This document shows, one piece after another, positions 55,707-64,000 of a DNA stretch of 64,000 bases (positions are counted from its first letter, which is position 1; each line of letters opens with the position of its first letter). Made by a program: the position numbers and the translations under genes. A model generated the notes under the pieces. It had not been told where the DNA came from. It saw only the letters and a program-made list of their open reading frames with translations, and did not search any database. This stretch comes from Methanoregulaceae archaeon UXB-2016 (lineage in GTDB: Archaea > Halobacteriota > Methanomicrobia > Methanomicrobiales > Methanospirillaceae), in NCBI GenBank assembly GCA_004332335.1, contig SISS01000038.1:49394-113393 (forward strand), written 5' to 3'.

Positions 55707-55958
55707 ATGGTGAACACCTTCTCCCGGAGCCTCTCACGCAAACGTGTCATGTCGAACGACGGGATGGTGATCGGGACACTCAAGAATATCCTGGTCGACC
55801 TGGAGAGCGGTCAGGTCGTCGACCTGATCGTTCGGCCGGACCCGACCTTCGATGTGACCGGTTACCGCGTCGACGGCGACCGGCTCCTGATCCCGTTCGA
55901 GGCGGTCAAGGACATCAAGGACTATATCGTCGTGGACCGATTCCTCTCGAAGAAATAA
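55707..55958 (+). CDS. PRC-barrel domain protein
   Basis: 83 residues, a single PRC-barrel: KRVMSNDGMVIGTLKNILVD, LESGQVVDLIVRPD and RLLIPFEAVKDIKDYIVVD. Members bind RNA, ribosomal assembly factors or photosynthetic complexes; archaeal singletons like this one are abundant and some have been linked to cell division. No partner is implied by the neighbours. Ends 14 bases before the convergent phosphatase gene. Confidence 0.85.
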   Translation: MVNTFSRSLSRKRVMSNDGMVIGTLKNILVDLESGQVVDLIVRPDPTFDVTGYRVDGDRLLIPFEAVKDIKDYIVVDRFLSKK

Positions 55959-55972
55959 GTCGAAAAATAGGA

Positions 55973-56653
55973 TCAGGGAAGGTAGTGGCGGACGGCCTCG
56001 ACGAACCCGTCGCCGAACGGGGCTGTCGCCACGAAGTCGGCCGCCGCCTGTGCCCCGGGCGCGGCGTTGCCGACAGCGGCTCCGGTCCCCGCCTCTTTTA
56101 TCATCTCCACGTCGTTCTCGGAGTCGCCCACCGCGAGAAAATCGGACGGCGCCAGGTCCATGGCACGGGCGACTGCGGCGAGCGCGGTCGCCTTCGTGAC
56201 GCCTGCCTGCTGGAGATGGAGGGCGAAGCCCGTGTCGAGCACCCGCACGGGGTGATCCTTCAACAGGGCTCGAACCTCGTCCGCGGGAACCGTGCGGGCG
56301 AACGCGACGTCGGCGAGACGGAGGTTGTGGGAGTGGGGGATCAGCTCGATCCCCCGGTCGGCATAGTGTTCGCGGAGGTGTTCGAATGCGGAGAGCGCGA
56401 CCTGGCGGTCGCCCATGACGACCGCCTCGCCGGCGAAACCGTTCCGCCACGCCCCGCCATTCTCGGCGATCACCACTCCGCCGGTCCCGATCATCTTGGC
56501 AATGCCGTCCATGAAGCAGAGGGTGTTGCCCGACGCGAGCACCACGGGGATGCCGCTGTCGACCAGCCGCCGGATCTCCCCAATCGCGGGGAGGCTGATC
56601 CGGCGGACCTGGTCCGTGATCGTACCGTCGATATCGGTGACGACGGCCTTCAT
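55973..56653 (-). CDS. phosphoglycolate phosphatase (archaeal HAD type)
   Basis: 226 residues from the ATG at 56653, overlapping radA by ATGA. HAD-superfamily phosphatase of the Cof/archaeal Pgp type: motif [14 protein letters not shown], motif [13 protein letters not shown], motif III Lys in [10 protein letters not shown], motif [19 protein letters not shown] cap domain lies between motifs II and III. Removes phosphate from 2-phosphoglycolate, which arises from DNA repair damage ends; the pairing with radA fits that but may be chance. Confidence 0.9.
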   Translation of the reverse strand: MKAVVTDIDGTITDQVRRISLPAIGEIRRLVDSGIPVVLASGNTLCFMDGIAKMIGTGGVVIAENGGAWRNGFAGEAVVMGDRQVALSAFEHLREHYADRGIELIPHSHNLRLADVAFARTVPADEVRALLKDHPVRVLDTGFALHLQQAGVTKATALAAVARAMDLAPSDFLAVGDSENDVEMIKEAGTGAAVGNAAPGAQAAADFVATAPFGDGFVEAVRHYLP

Positions 56654-57654
56654 ACGGGCTTGAGACCTGCCTCTTCGACGATGAAGGGCGCCTCGCCCTC
56701 GGGCAGGTTCGGGCTGTCCACCAGGCGCGCGATCCGCTTGCCGCCCTTCGACTTCCTGAGGTAGAGCCGGAAGGTGGCCGTGTGGCCCACGATGTTGCCG
56801 CCGATGGGCTTGGTCGGGTCGCCGAAGAAGACGCCCGGGTTCGACATCACCTGGTTCGTGACCAGGCCGACCGCGTTGTTCTCGTCGATGAGCTTGAAGA
56901 GCTCGTGCATGTGCCGGTTCAGCTTCTGCTGCCGGGTCGCGAGCGTGCCGCGCCCGGCGTACTCGGCGCGGAAGTGGGCCGTGAGCGAGTCGATGATGAA
57001 GAGCTTGACCGGCATGTCCGAGGTCTTCAGCTCGACCGCGAGCTCGCGGGCCGTGTCCATCAGGAGCATCTGGTGGTCCGAGGTGTGGGCCCGGGCCACG
57101 TGGATGTTCGCGAGGAACTCCTCGGGCGAAGGGATCTCGTACTCGGGGTGGTCGGGGAACGAGAGCCCGTGGACCATCTGCTCGATCCGCTCGGGGCGGA
57201 AGGTGTTCTCGGTGTCGATGTAGATCGCCGAGCCGCCGAGCCCACCGAGATCCTCGAGGACCTGGACGTTCACGGCCAGCTGGTGGACGATTTGGGACTT
57301 GCCCGACCCGAACTCGCCGTAGCACTCGGTGATCGCCTGGGACTCGACCCCGCCCCCGAGGAGGGCGTCGAACTCGGGCACGAAGGTCTGGAGCTTGCGG
57401 ATCTGCTTCCGCTGCTCGAAGACTTCCTGGCCGGTCCGGAATCCACCGATGTCCGCGATCTCGCGGGCGGCCTTGATGATCTTCTTCGCAGTCGATTCGC
57501 CGATCTCGGCCGCCTCGGCCAGATCGGTCGGCGACGCGGTCGCGATGCTCTCGACGGTCAGGTATCCCGCCTCGCGGAGCTTGTCGGCCGTGGTCGGGCC
57601 GACGCCGGGGAGGTCCTCGATGTCGAGCGTGGGTGCTGCGACAGGTGCAGTCAT
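56650..57654 (-). CDS. radA: DNA repair and recombination protein RadA
   Basis: 334 residues. Archaeal RecA/Rad51 recombinase. N-terminal helix-hairpin-helix [20 protein letters not shown], linker FxxA-type segment, Walker [18 protein letters not shown], Walker [19 protein letters not shown]-binding loop 2 [20 protein letters not shown]. Forms filaments on single-stranded DNA and pairs homologous strands. First gene of a two-gene unit with the phosphatase. Confidence 0.97.
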   Translation of the reverse strand: MTAPVAAPTLDIEDLPGVGPTTADKLREAGYLTVESIATASPTDLAEAAEIGESTAKKIIKAAREIADIGGFRTGQEVFEQRKQIRKLQTFVPEFDALLGGGVESQAITECYGEFGSGKSQIVHQLAVNVQVLEDLGGLGGSAIYIDTENTFRPERIEQMVHGLSFPDHPEYEIPSPEEFLANIHVARAHTSDHQMLLMDTARELAVELKTSDMPVKLFIIDSLTAHFRAEYAGRGTLATRQQKLNRHMHELFKLIDENNAVGLVTNQVMSNPGVFFGDPTKPIGGNIVGHTATFRLYLRKSKGGKRIARLVDSPNLPEGEAPFIVEEAGLKPV

Positions 57655-57725
57655 ATCGTTATCTCCTACAGAACTGATGAGTTCTTCTTGCGGTGCAATC
57701 CGACCGGAGATTCCGGTCGCTCTAG

Positions 57726-57734
57726 AATATAAAG
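57726..57734 (-). promoter_or_regulatory. TATA box of radA
   Basis: CTTTATATT on the minus strand about 75 bases before the radA ATG, in the only AT-rich part of the gap. 57735-57864 shows nothing else. Confidence 0.45.
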
Positions 57735-57864
57735 TCGACGCAGGCGGTTATAACCCGGACCATCGTGGCGCGAAAGTGAAGGGGCGACGAGTGCGACACA
57801 GGGGATACCGGTCGATCGTCGGGGCCGGCACGCCGGGTGGGAACGCCCGAACGCAGCCCGCCCC

Positions 57865-59166
57865 TCACCCGTGAGGGGCCAGGGCCGCGAGCCGGCGCCG
57901 GACCGCCTCGGCGTCCGGAGACGCCGGGACGGCCCGCTCGGGCGTCAGCCGGTTGCCGGCGAGCCGGCCCTCGACCCGGAGCTCGTCGCCCATCCTGAAC
58001 TCGCCTCCAGCCAGGAGGTAGGAGCGGACCCCGTCGTCGATGAAGAGGCCGGCCGGCGTCGCGAGGACCGTCCCCTCGATCGCCACCTCCTCATCGCCCG
58101 CGGACGGGAGGAGGACGCCCGTGTTCCAGCCGGCCGAGACCTCGAGGTCGCCGTACCGGCCGGGCTTCGCGGTCCCGCCGTAGACCTCGAGTCGGTCGCC
58201 GATCGCGAGCGGGAGGAGCGCGTGCTCGCCCCAGAGGACGATCGGGGCCTCGCCCCCGTCGTCTTTGAGCACGAGGTTCCGGACCCACGAGGGCTCGCCC
58301 GAGCGCGCCACGAACTGGCGGGGGGGCTGAAGGGACCGGACCTCGCCCCGGACCGAGACCGTCCCCTCCGCCGGAAGGGAGGCGAGGGGCGTGGTCGCGA
58401 CCTCGGGGGCACTCTCGACCCGCTCGATGGTCGAGCCCTCGTCGATCGAGAACTCCCGCCGCTCGGACCGGCGCGAGGGCTGCAGGTTCGTTACCCGGAC
58501 CGCGTCGCCCGGGCCGAGCCCGTCGAAGAGCCCGGGCTGCCAGGCCACGAGCCGGAAGACCCCGTCCTCGTTCCCGACGAGGGCCTCGGTCATCTCGCCC
58601 GGGGTCCCGTCACGGCGCGTGAACGAGCGCGGCGGCCGGAGGGTCAGGACGCGGACGACGAGCTCGGCCACGACCTCCTCGGCCGGGGTCCGCCCGCCGC
58701 CCGCTCCGCCAGGCGGCGCCTGGCAGTCGACCTCGCACCCGGCCTTCTGGAGGGCGAGCGCGGTCACCTCGCCGCGGCGGCGGGCCGAGGGCCGGGCGAT
58801 CACCTCGAGGACCTCGCCCACGGCGAGCTCGGCGATCGCGTCCGCCCGCTCGTCGAAGAGGGCCATCTCGACCCGGCCGGTCTCGTCCCCCAGGGTCACG
58901 GTCGCGATCCGCCCCTCATCGCCGTCGGCGCGGATGAAGGTGCGCGGCTCGGAGAGGGCGAGGACCCTGCCAAAGAAGAGGACCAGGCTCGCCTTGCCGA
59001 AGAGGTCGCGGACCTTCCGGTGGGCCCGCCCGAGGTCGCCGACCACGAGCATCGCGGCCGTCTCCTCGTCCACGAGCCCGCCGCAGGCCGCGGCCTTCGC
59101 CTCCACCCGCTCCTCGAACTCCGCCTCAGGCAGGAGGTCATCCACGAGCGCGTAGTGGAAGCGCAT
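57865..59166 (-). CDS. replication protein A, multi-OB-fold
   Basis: 433 residues. Single-stranded DNA-binding protein of the euryarchaeal RPA type. After an N-terminal helical region (HYALVDDLLPEAEFEERV) come three to four OB folds: about 60-145 (VLFFGRVLALSEPRTF, IATVTLGDETGRVEMALFD), 165-255 (LRPPRSFTRRDGTPGEM, WQPGLFDGLGPGDAVRV), 270-350 (GEVRSLQPPRQFVARSGEP, IVLWGEHALLPLAIGD) and a weaker one at the C-terminus. No zinc finger seen. It follows lysA by 3 bases and so shares its operon, which is otherwise metabolic. Confidence 0.88.
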   Translation of the reverse strand: MRFHYALVDDLLPEAEFEERVEAKAAACGGLVDEETAAMLVVGDLGRAHRKVRDLFGKASLVLFFGRVLALSEPRTFIRADGDEGRIATVTLGDETGRVEMALFDERADAIAELAVGEVLEVIARPSARRRGEVTALALQKAGCEVDCQAPPGGAGGGRTPAEEVVAELVVRVLTLRPPRSFTRRDGTPGEMTEALVGNEDGVFRLVAWQPGLFDGLGPGDAVRVTNLQPSRRSERREFSIDEGSTIERVESAPEVATTPLASLPAEGTVSVRGEVRSLQPPRQFVARSGEPSWVRNLVLKDDGGEAPIVLWGEHALLPLAIGDRLEVYGGTAKPGRYGDLEVSAGWNTGVLLPSAGDEEVAIEGTVLATPAGLFIDDGVRSYLLAGGEFRMGDELRVEGRLAGNRLTPERAVPASPDAEAVRRRLAALAPHG

Positions 59167-59169
59167 GGC

Positions 59170-60459
59170 CTAGAGCCAGGGCGGGGTCGCCCGGGTTCCG
59201 ACCAGGTCGTCGATCGTCTCGGCCCGGCGCATCAGGGCGCGGTCGGGGCCGCGCACGAGCAGCTCGGCCGCCCGGGGCCGGGCGTTGTACTGCGAGGCCA
59301 TGGCGAAGCCGTACGCGCCCGCGTCCAGGACCGCGATCAGGTCGCCCTCCTGGACGGCGGGCAGGGCCCGGTCGGGGGCCAGGATGTCCCCCGACTCGCA
59401 GATCGGGCCCGCGACCGTGCAGACCCCGGCTGGGGGCTGATCGGCCCGGTTCGCGACCACGACCTCGTGGTAGGCGTCGTACATGGCGGGCCGGATCAGC
59501 TGGTTGAAGCCGGCGTCGACGTTGACGAAGCGCCGGTGGGCGTCCTTGGTCGAGTTGACCCTTGTGAGCAGCACGGTCGAGTCCGCGACGAGCGAGCGGC
59601 CCGGCTCGACCCAGAGGGCCGGCCGGATCCCGAGCGCGGTCACCCCGTCCACGAAGACCGGCATCACGGCGTCCGCGTACTCGCGGGGCGTGGGGGCTCG
59701 CTCCTCGTCGTGGCGGTACGGGATCCCGAGGCCGCCGCCGAGGTCGATGAACTCGAGCACGACCCCGAGCCGGACCAGCTCGCCCGCGATCCAGACCATG
59801 ACCCGGGCCGCCTCGACGAAGGGCTCGAGGGCCAGGATCTGCGAGCCGATGTGGCAGTGGATCCCGACCGGCCGGACGTGCTCGGCTGCGAGCGCGGCCC
59901 GGTAGGCGTCCGGGATCTCGGCATGGGGGATCCCGAACTTCGAGGAGGCGATGCCGGTCGCGATCTTGGGGTGGGTCGGGACCTCGAGGGCCGGGTTCAC
60001 CCGGAACGAGACCTCGGCCGTCTTCCCGAACGCTCCCGCGACCTCGTCGATCGCCCGGAGCTCGTCCGTCGAGTCGAGCGAGACCCGGACGCCGTGCTCG
60101 ATCGCGAGGCGGAGGTCCTCGCGCGACTTGGAGGAGCCGTTGAAGAGGAGGCGCAAGGGGTCCATCCCCGCGCGGAGGGCGAGGTCGAGCTCGCCGGGGC
60201 TGAAGACGTCGGCGCCGGCCCCCTCATCGGCCAGGACCCGGAGGAGGGCGGGGTTGCCGTTCGCTTTCGCCGCGTAGAGGACCTGGACCGGCTCGTAGTA
60301 TGCCTGCAGGGCGTCGCGGTACTCGCGGTACCGCGCCCGGACCCGCTCCTCGTCCGTGACGTAGAGGGGGGTGCCGTACTCCCCGGCGAGCCGGACCGTG
60401 TCGTGCTCGCCGATCCAGAGATGGCCCTCGCGGACCGAGAGATGCGGGGGCAGGTTCAT
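59170..60459 (-). CDS. lysA: diaminopimelate decarboxylase
   Basis: 429 residues, fold III PLP enzyme. PLP lysine in VQVLYAAKANGNPALL, then DVFSPGELDLALRAGM, HCHIGSQI, DLGGGLGIPY, EPGRSLVAD, the CESGDILAPDR substrate site and GAYGFAMASQYNARP. Makes lysine from meso-diaminopimelate. Overlaps dapL by four bases, so both enzymes of late lysine synthesis are made together; the epimerase DapF is not in the window. Confidence 0.97.
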   Translation of the reverse strand: MNLPPHLSVREGHLWIGEHDTVRLAGEYGTPLYVTDEERVRARYREYRDALQAYYEPVQVLYAAKANGNPALLRVLADEGAGADVFSPGELDLALRAGMDPLRLLFNGSSKSREDLRLAIEHGVRVSLDSTDELRAIDEVAGAFGKTAEVSFRVNPALEVPTHPKIATGIASSKFGIPHAEIPDAYRAALAAEHVRPVGIHCHIGSQILALEPFVEAARVMVWIAGELVRLGVVLEFIDLGGGLGIPYRHDEERAPTPREYADAVMPVFVDGVTALGIRPALWVEPGRSLVADSTVLLTRVNSTKDAHRRFVNVDAGFNQLIRPAMYDAYHEVVVANRADQPPAGVCTVAGPICESGDILAPDRALPAVQEGDLIAVLDAGAYGFAMASQYNARPRAAELLVRGPDRALMRRAETIDDLVGTRATPPWL

Positions 60460-61601
60460 CGGAGGGCCTCCATCCGGCCCAGGGCCTCCCGGATCCGCTC
60501 GATCGGGCGGGTCAGGGCGAAGCGGACGTAGCCCTCGCCGAAGTCCCCGAAGCCGACCCCGGGTGTCGCCACGATCGCGGCCTCATCGAGGAGCCGGGCC
60601 GCAAAGGCCATCGAGTCCTCGACCGGGAGCCAGACATAGAAGGTCGCCTTGGGGGCCTCGACCTCGTATCCGAGGGAGCGGAGGCCGGCGACCATGACGT
60701 CGCGCCGCTCCTCGTACACCCGGCAGGCGGCCGCCACGCAGTCCTGCGGCCCCGAGAGGGCCGCGATCGCCGCGTGCTGGACCGCGTCGAAGACGCCCGA
60801 GTCGACGTTCGTCTTGACCCGCCCGAGGCCGGCGAGGACCTCGCTGTTCCCGACGGCCATCCCGATCCGCCAGCCGGTCATGTTGTAGGTCTTGGAGAGC
60901 GAGTGCATCTCGACCCCGACCTCGGCGGCCCCGTCGGCCTCGAGGAACGAGGGGGCGCGGTACCCGTCGTAGGCGATCTCGGAGTAGGCGTTGTCCGAGA
61001 CGACCACGACGTCGTGCTCGCGGGCGAACGCGACGACCTCGTCGTAGAACGAGGCCGGCGCGATCGCACCCGTCGGGTTGTTCGGGTAGTTGACGAAGAG
61101 GAGCTTCGCCCGTCTCGCCACGTCGGCCGGGATCGCGTCGAGGTCGGGGAGAAAGCCGTTTGCGGCCGCGAGCTGAAGCTCGTGGAGCTCGCCCTCGGCG
61201 AAGAGGGTCGAGGTCCGGTAGACCGGGTATCCCGGGCTCGGCGCGAGGACCACGTCGCCGGGGTTCACGAACGCCTCGGGGATGTGGGCGATCCCGTCCT
61301 TGGAGCCCATCAGGGCGAGCACCTCGGTCGTGGGGTCGAGGTCGACGCCAAAACGGCGTCCGTACCAGCCCGCGATCGCCTCGCGGTATGCGGCCATGCC
61401 GGCATACGACGGGTAGTGGTGGTTCGCCGGATCGCGGGCCGCGGTGCAGAGCGCCTCGACCACATGCGGCGGGGTCGGGAGGTCGGGGTCGCCGACCCCG
61501 AGGTCGATGATATCGGCGCCGGACCGGGCCTTCTCGGCCTTCATCGCGTCGATCCGGGCGAAGAGATATGGGGGGAGGGCGCTGAGCCGGTCCGCGTACA
61601 T
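60456..61601 (-). CDS. dapL: LL-diaminopimelate aminotransferase
   Basis: 381 residues, class I PLP aminotransferase. IIDLGVGDPDLPTPPHVVEA, NYPNNPTGAIAP, VVVSDNAYSEIAYDG and the PLP lysine in SLSKTYNMTGWRIGMAVG. In this position before lysA it most likely makes LL-diaminopimelate from tetrahydrodipicolinate in one step (the DapL route). On sequence alone an aspartate-type aminotransferase cannot be excluded. First gene of dapL-lysA-rpa. Confidence 0.9.
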   Translation of the reverse strand: MYADRLSALPPYLFARIDAMKAEKARSGADIIDLGVGDPDLPTPPHVVEALCTAARDPANHHYPSYAGMAAYREAIAGWYGRRFGVDLDPTTEVLALMGSKDGIAHIPEAFVNPGDVVLAPSPGYPVYRTSTLFAEGELHELQLAAANGFLPDLDAIPADVARRAKLLFVNYPNNPTGAIAPASFYDEVVAFAREHDVVVVSDNAYSEIAYDGYRAPSFLEADGAAEVGVEMHSLSKTYNMTGWRIGMAVGNSEVLAGLGRVKTNVDSGVFDAVQHAAIAALSGPQDCVAAACRVYEERRDVMVAGLRSLGYEVEAPKATFYVWLPVEDSMAFAARLLDEAAIVATPGVGFGDFGEGYVRFALTRPIERIREALGRMEALR

Positions 61602-61646
61602 GCGCCTGATCTATTGACCGGGCCGGACTTTAAGCTGAGGACGGGC

Positions 61647-62429
61647 TCAGTATCCGGTCGCATAGTACCAGCCGTGCTCCTTGACCAGGCGGACGGGCAC
61701 CCCGAAGAGCCCGCCGATCCGCTCGTCGGTCAGGATCGCCTCCTTCGGTCCGTCGGCGACAATCCGCCCGCCCTGCATCAGCACGACCCGTCCGCACTCG
61801 GGGACGATGTCGTGGAGCTGGTGGGTCACGACGATCACGGCCGTCCCGGCCCGGGCGACCTCGCGGAGGGTCTGCCGGAGGGTGTGGAGGGCCGAGAGGT
61901 CGAGGCTGTTCGTCGGCTCGTCCAGCAGGAGCGCGGCCGGGTCGTGAACGAGCGCCCGGGCGATCAGGCAGCGCCGGGCCTCGCCCGAAGACATGGCCCC
62001 GATCGGCCTGCCCATGAGGTGCTCGATCCCGAGAAATCGGCTGATCGCGTCGGCCCTGGCATGCATCGCAGGGGTCACCCGGTGGTTGAAGAGCCCGATC
62101 GAGGAGAAGAAGCCCGAGAGGACCACCTCGCGCCCGGTGACCCCGGGGGCGTAGGCCTGCTGGAGGTCGTTCGAAACGACCCCGATCGCCGAGCGGAGCT
62201 CGAAGACGTCCCAGACCTCGCGGCCCCGGCAGGCGAACAGAGTCCCCTCCCGCCGGACCGGGTAGAACTCGCGCAGGATCGTCCGGATCAGGGTCGACTT
62301 CCCGGCCCCGTTCGGGCCGAGGATCGCAAGATGCTCGCCCTCGTCGAGCCGGAGCGAGACCCGGTCGAGCACGGTCCGGCCCTCGCGGACGACCGTGACG
62401 TCCCTGAACTCGAGGAGGGACGGCGTCAT
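61647..62429 (-). CDS. ABC transporter ATP-binding protein, ModF/iron type
   Basis: 260 residues from the ATG at 62429, overlapping the nitroreductase gene by ATGA. Walker A ILGPNGAGKSTLIRTIL, Q-loop VVSNDLQQAYAPG, signature MSSGEARRCLIARALV (a non-standard LSGGQ), Walker B AALLLDEPTNSLDLSALHTL, His switch VVTHQLHDI. No permease or binding protein is next to it, so what it drives is unknown; free-standing ATPases of the ModF/YheS kind exist. Last gene of the two-gene unit. Confidence 0.87.
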   Translation of the reverse strand: MTPSLLEFRDVTVVREGRTVLDRVSLRLDEGEHLAILGPNGAGKSTLIRTILREFYPVRREGTLFACRGREVWDVFELRSAIGVVSNDLQQAYAPGVTGREVVLSGFFSSIGLFNHRVTPAMHARADAISRFLGIEHLMGRPIGAMSSGEARRCLIARALVHDPAALLLDEPTNSLDLSALHTLRQTLREVARAGTAVIVVTHQLHDIVPECGRVVLMQGGRIVADGPKEAILTDERIGGLFGVPVRLVKEHGWYYATGY

Positions 62430-63247
62430 CGCCACTCGACCCGGAGCGGCGCCCGCCGGGGGATCCCGTGCGGACGGAACCGCGGTCGGCCGAAGAGCAG
62501 GGCGAAGGCGAAGGCCCGGCCCGGGGGCAGGGCGAGGGCCGCCCGGAGGGGCTCCCACCGGGCTGCGGCGATCGCGAGGAAGCCGGCCCAGCAGGTCCCG
62601 ACCCCGAACGAGGGCGCGGCGAGGTCGGCATGGGTGAGGGCGATGATCCCGTCGACGAAGCCCGAGCCGCCGTCGGCCGGGACATGGGCCACGAGCAGGT
62701 GGGGGGCCCCGCGGCAGATCGGGTCGGCTCCCCGGTCCCACGCGGCGACGAGCGGCGCGAGCACGGAGGGCGGCATCATGGGATCGGGGGCGGCGAGCTC
62801 GTGCCGCATCCAGTCGACCACGAGGCCGGCGAGGCGCCGGACCTCGGCCGGGTCGTGGACCACGAGCCACTCGACAGGCTGCCGGTTGCCGCCCGAGGGG
62901 GCGTACCGGGCGAGATCGAGGATCGCCTCTATCGTCTCGCGCGGGACCGGCTCGGCCGTGTACTGCCGGACCGAGCGCCGCGCCTGCAGGTAGCGCCCGA
63001 GGCGTCCGGGCTCGATCTCCCAGTCCTCGGGGCCGGCGGCGGACCGCTCCTCGGGGAGGTCCAGGGCGATGGCCCGGACGGGGCAGTAGGTCTCGCAGTG
63101 CCCGCACTCAATGCAGAACGGGGCCCGGGCGGGGTCGACCGCGGGCGCCCGCCCCTCGCCGGCCGGGGCGATGAGCCGGGCCGGGCAGACGGCGGCGCAG
63201 GTCCCGCATCCCGTGCAGCGTTCCTCGTCGATCAGGATGGTGGCCAT
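62426..63247 (-). CDS. ferredoxin domain fused to nitroreductase
   Basis: 273 residues from the ATG at 63247; the frame upstream to 63475 is not protein-like. Residues 1-65 hold two [4Fe-4S] motifs, CTGCGTCAAVCPA and CIECGHCETYCPV. Residues 85-273 are an FMN nitroreductase domain: RRSVRQYTAEPVPRETIEAI, ARYAPSGGNRQPVEWLVV, FGVGTCWAGFLAIAA and LFGRPRFR. Such fusions are common in methanogens and clostridia; natural substrates are unknown. Precedes and overlaps the ABC ATPase gene. Confidence 0.9.
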   Translation of the reverse strand: MATILIDEERCTGCGTCAAVCPARLIAPAGEGRAPAVDPARAPFCIECGHCETYCPVRAIALDLPEERSAAGPEDWEIEPGRLGRYLQARRSVRQYTAEPVPRETIEAILDLARYAPSGGNRQPVEWLVVHDPAEVRRLAGLVVDWMRHELAAPDPMMPPSVLAPLVAAWDRGADPICRGAPHLLVAHVPADGGSGFVDGIIALTHADLAAPSFGVGTCWAGFLAIAAARWEPLRAALALPPGRAFAFALLFGRPRFRPHGIPRRAPLRVEWR

Positions 63248-63362
63248 GGCGATGAGACTCCTCTGATGGTACCAGGATGATAGGCCGAGCGGTTTCTTAA
63301 AGCCCTCACGGGAGGGGCGGGCCCCGTCAGCCAGATATCTCCGGACGACGGAGATGAATGGT

Positions 63363-63518
63363 ATGGAAGAGCAGGTGCCGGCCCGAGAGCTCGCGGACCG
63401 CATGGCCCGGTTCCGGGCGCGGATGGACCGGGACGAGCCCGACTGGGAGCTCGCGGCCATCTTCGGCCCAGTCAACCGCTACTACCTGGCCGGCACCCTG
63501 CAGGACCAACTTCGCTAA
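63363..63518 (+). pseudogene. M24 (Xaa-Pro dipeptidase-like) peptidase, N-terminal fragment cut by an IS
   Basis: 51 codons: MEEQVPARELADRMARFRA, then PDWELAAIFGPVNRYYLAGT and LQD before sequence that no longer fits and a stop at 63516. This is the start of the creatinase/prolidase N-terminal domain (the WELAAIF...NxYYxTGTMQD pattern). The match ends at 63506, and transposon-type sequence follows at once, so the gene was interrupted by insertion. The catalytic domain, if still present, lies beyond the window. Confidence 0.75.
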
Positions 63519-64000
63519 TTTTCCTCCGCGACTTTTTTCATTCATTCGCGCTCCAGGTTTCCTTTGGCTATCCCGGGTTTCTGAGTGCAGGAATGGTGCG
63601 CACAATCTTCAAGGTCTATCGCACCGCTTCCCAGATGAATAGTCGGAATTGACCAAACCGGAACGCGCACATCTCAATGGTCCGCGGCCCGGGTTTCACG
63701 GGTGAAAACCGTGTCCAGAGCACGGCCATCCAGATGTTCTTGAGGAGAAACGAGATGATGGCGAAGAGATAGCGGATCACCGGATTCCGGGTCGACATTC
63801 GGGGCTTAACCTGGTTGCGCATCCGGTACGACGACTCGATCGCGAACCGTGATCGGTACGTCTCGTGGATCCGTCGAGGTCCCCAGGGTACGCCGTTTGT
63901 CACATAGCCGAGATTCTCGACACCATGCTTTTCCCGTTTTCCTTTTGCATAGATCACCGTGATTGCAATCTTCAGGTGGAGCGGCAGTTTTCCACGCATG
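63507..64000 (-). mobile_element. insertion sequence, 3' part, continues beyond the window
   Basis: Begins where the M24 peptidase reading frame is broken (after 63506) and includes a transposase on the minus strand. Base composition is distinctly lower in GC than the flanks. The terminal inverted repeat cannot be defined with only one end visible. Confidence 0.7.
63616..64000 (-). CDS. DDE transposase, ISH3/IS4-like, partial
   Basis: C-terminal ~128 residues, N-terminus beyond the window. The motif YRSRFAIESSYRMRNQ carries the catalytic Glu with the Y-x2-R-x3-E-x2-Y-R spacing of the IS4 superfamily (YREK); STRNPVIRYLFAIISFLLKN and IWMAVLWTRFS follow as in the archaeal ISH3-type transposases. 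Ends at a TAG at 63616. The family assignment is by memory of these motifs. Confidence 0.72.
   Translation of the reverse strand, partial: MRGKLPLHLKIAITVIYAKGKREKHGVENLGYVTNGVPWGPRRIHETYRSRFAIESSYRMRNQVKPRMSTRNPVIRYLFAIISFLLKNIWMAVLWTRFSPVKPGPRTIEMCAFRFGQFRLFIWEAVR

Overview
The window is high-GC archaeal DNA (mid-60s % GC by eye) from a hydrogenotrophic methanogen, most likely of the order Methanomicrobiales. The case rests on a complete F420-reducing hydrogenase operon (frhA-frhD-frhG-frhB), the methanopterin-pathway GTP cyclohydrolase MptA, archaeal information-processing genes (aIF2-beta, FEN1, RadA, RPA, Trm5-like methylase), HMG-CoA reductase for ether lipids, TATA-type promoters and GGTGATC-like ribosome binding sites. 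Genus and species are not claimed.

Layout. 1-2.7 kb: rimI, hmgA, trm5-like. 2.7-5.5 kb: an odd island of short, very hydrophilic, low-complexity genes on the plus strand, some broken by frameshifts, with tandem heptad repeats. 5.7-11.5 kb: a giant PKD-repeat surface protein and a secreted papain-like protease with a dockerin-like tail. 11.6-18.0 kb: a divergent FtsZ/tubulin-like protein, the frh operon and mptA. 18.1-24.1 kb: ilvC, flavodoxin, purL, a MntA/HepT toxin-antitoxin pair and aIF2-beta. 24.4-32.9 kb: a chagasin-type protease inhibitor, two secreted SGNH hydrolases (one with five carbohydrate-binding modules, one with a dockerin-like tail), thymidylate synthase, tRNA-Gln, a broken isochorismatase, a cupin-acetyltransferase fusion and a secreted PGF-CTERM-like protein. 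33-36.8 kb: a tightly overlapping trio (glycosyltransferase, TPR/winged-helix protein, BrxD-like P-loop ATPase). 36.9-42.9 kb: thioesterase, a low-GC lipoprotein, and the plus-strand run pyrG-guaAB-argD-hisC. 42.9-51.5 kb: secreted M6 metalloprotease with dockerin-like tail, an adenylate-kinase-like plus CDP-alcohol phosphatidyltransferase pair, an NHL propeller protein and a large matrixin-like PKD/CBM protein. 52.4-63.2 kb: fen1, a presenilin-type protease, regulators, phosphoglycolate phosphatase, radA, the dapL-lysA-rpa operon, an ABC ATPase and a ferredoxin-nitroreductase. 63.3-64.0 kb: an M24 peptidase gene cut off by an insertion sequence that runs out of the window.

How the parts fit. 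The housekeeping genes support H2/F420-dependent methanogenesis, cofactor, amino-acid and nucleotide synthesis and DNA repair. Superimposed is a large exported protein set (PKD, CBM6-like, SGNH, M6, C1, matrixin, NHL). Three of these end in almost the same ~63-residue dockerin-like domain, which suggests a common way of assembling them on or outside the cell; no cohesin is visible here. The least explained parts are the low-complexity island at 2.7-5.5 kb and the BrxD-like/TPR module at 33-36 kb, which lacks recognisable BREX core genes. No CRISPR array or rRNA gene was seen.
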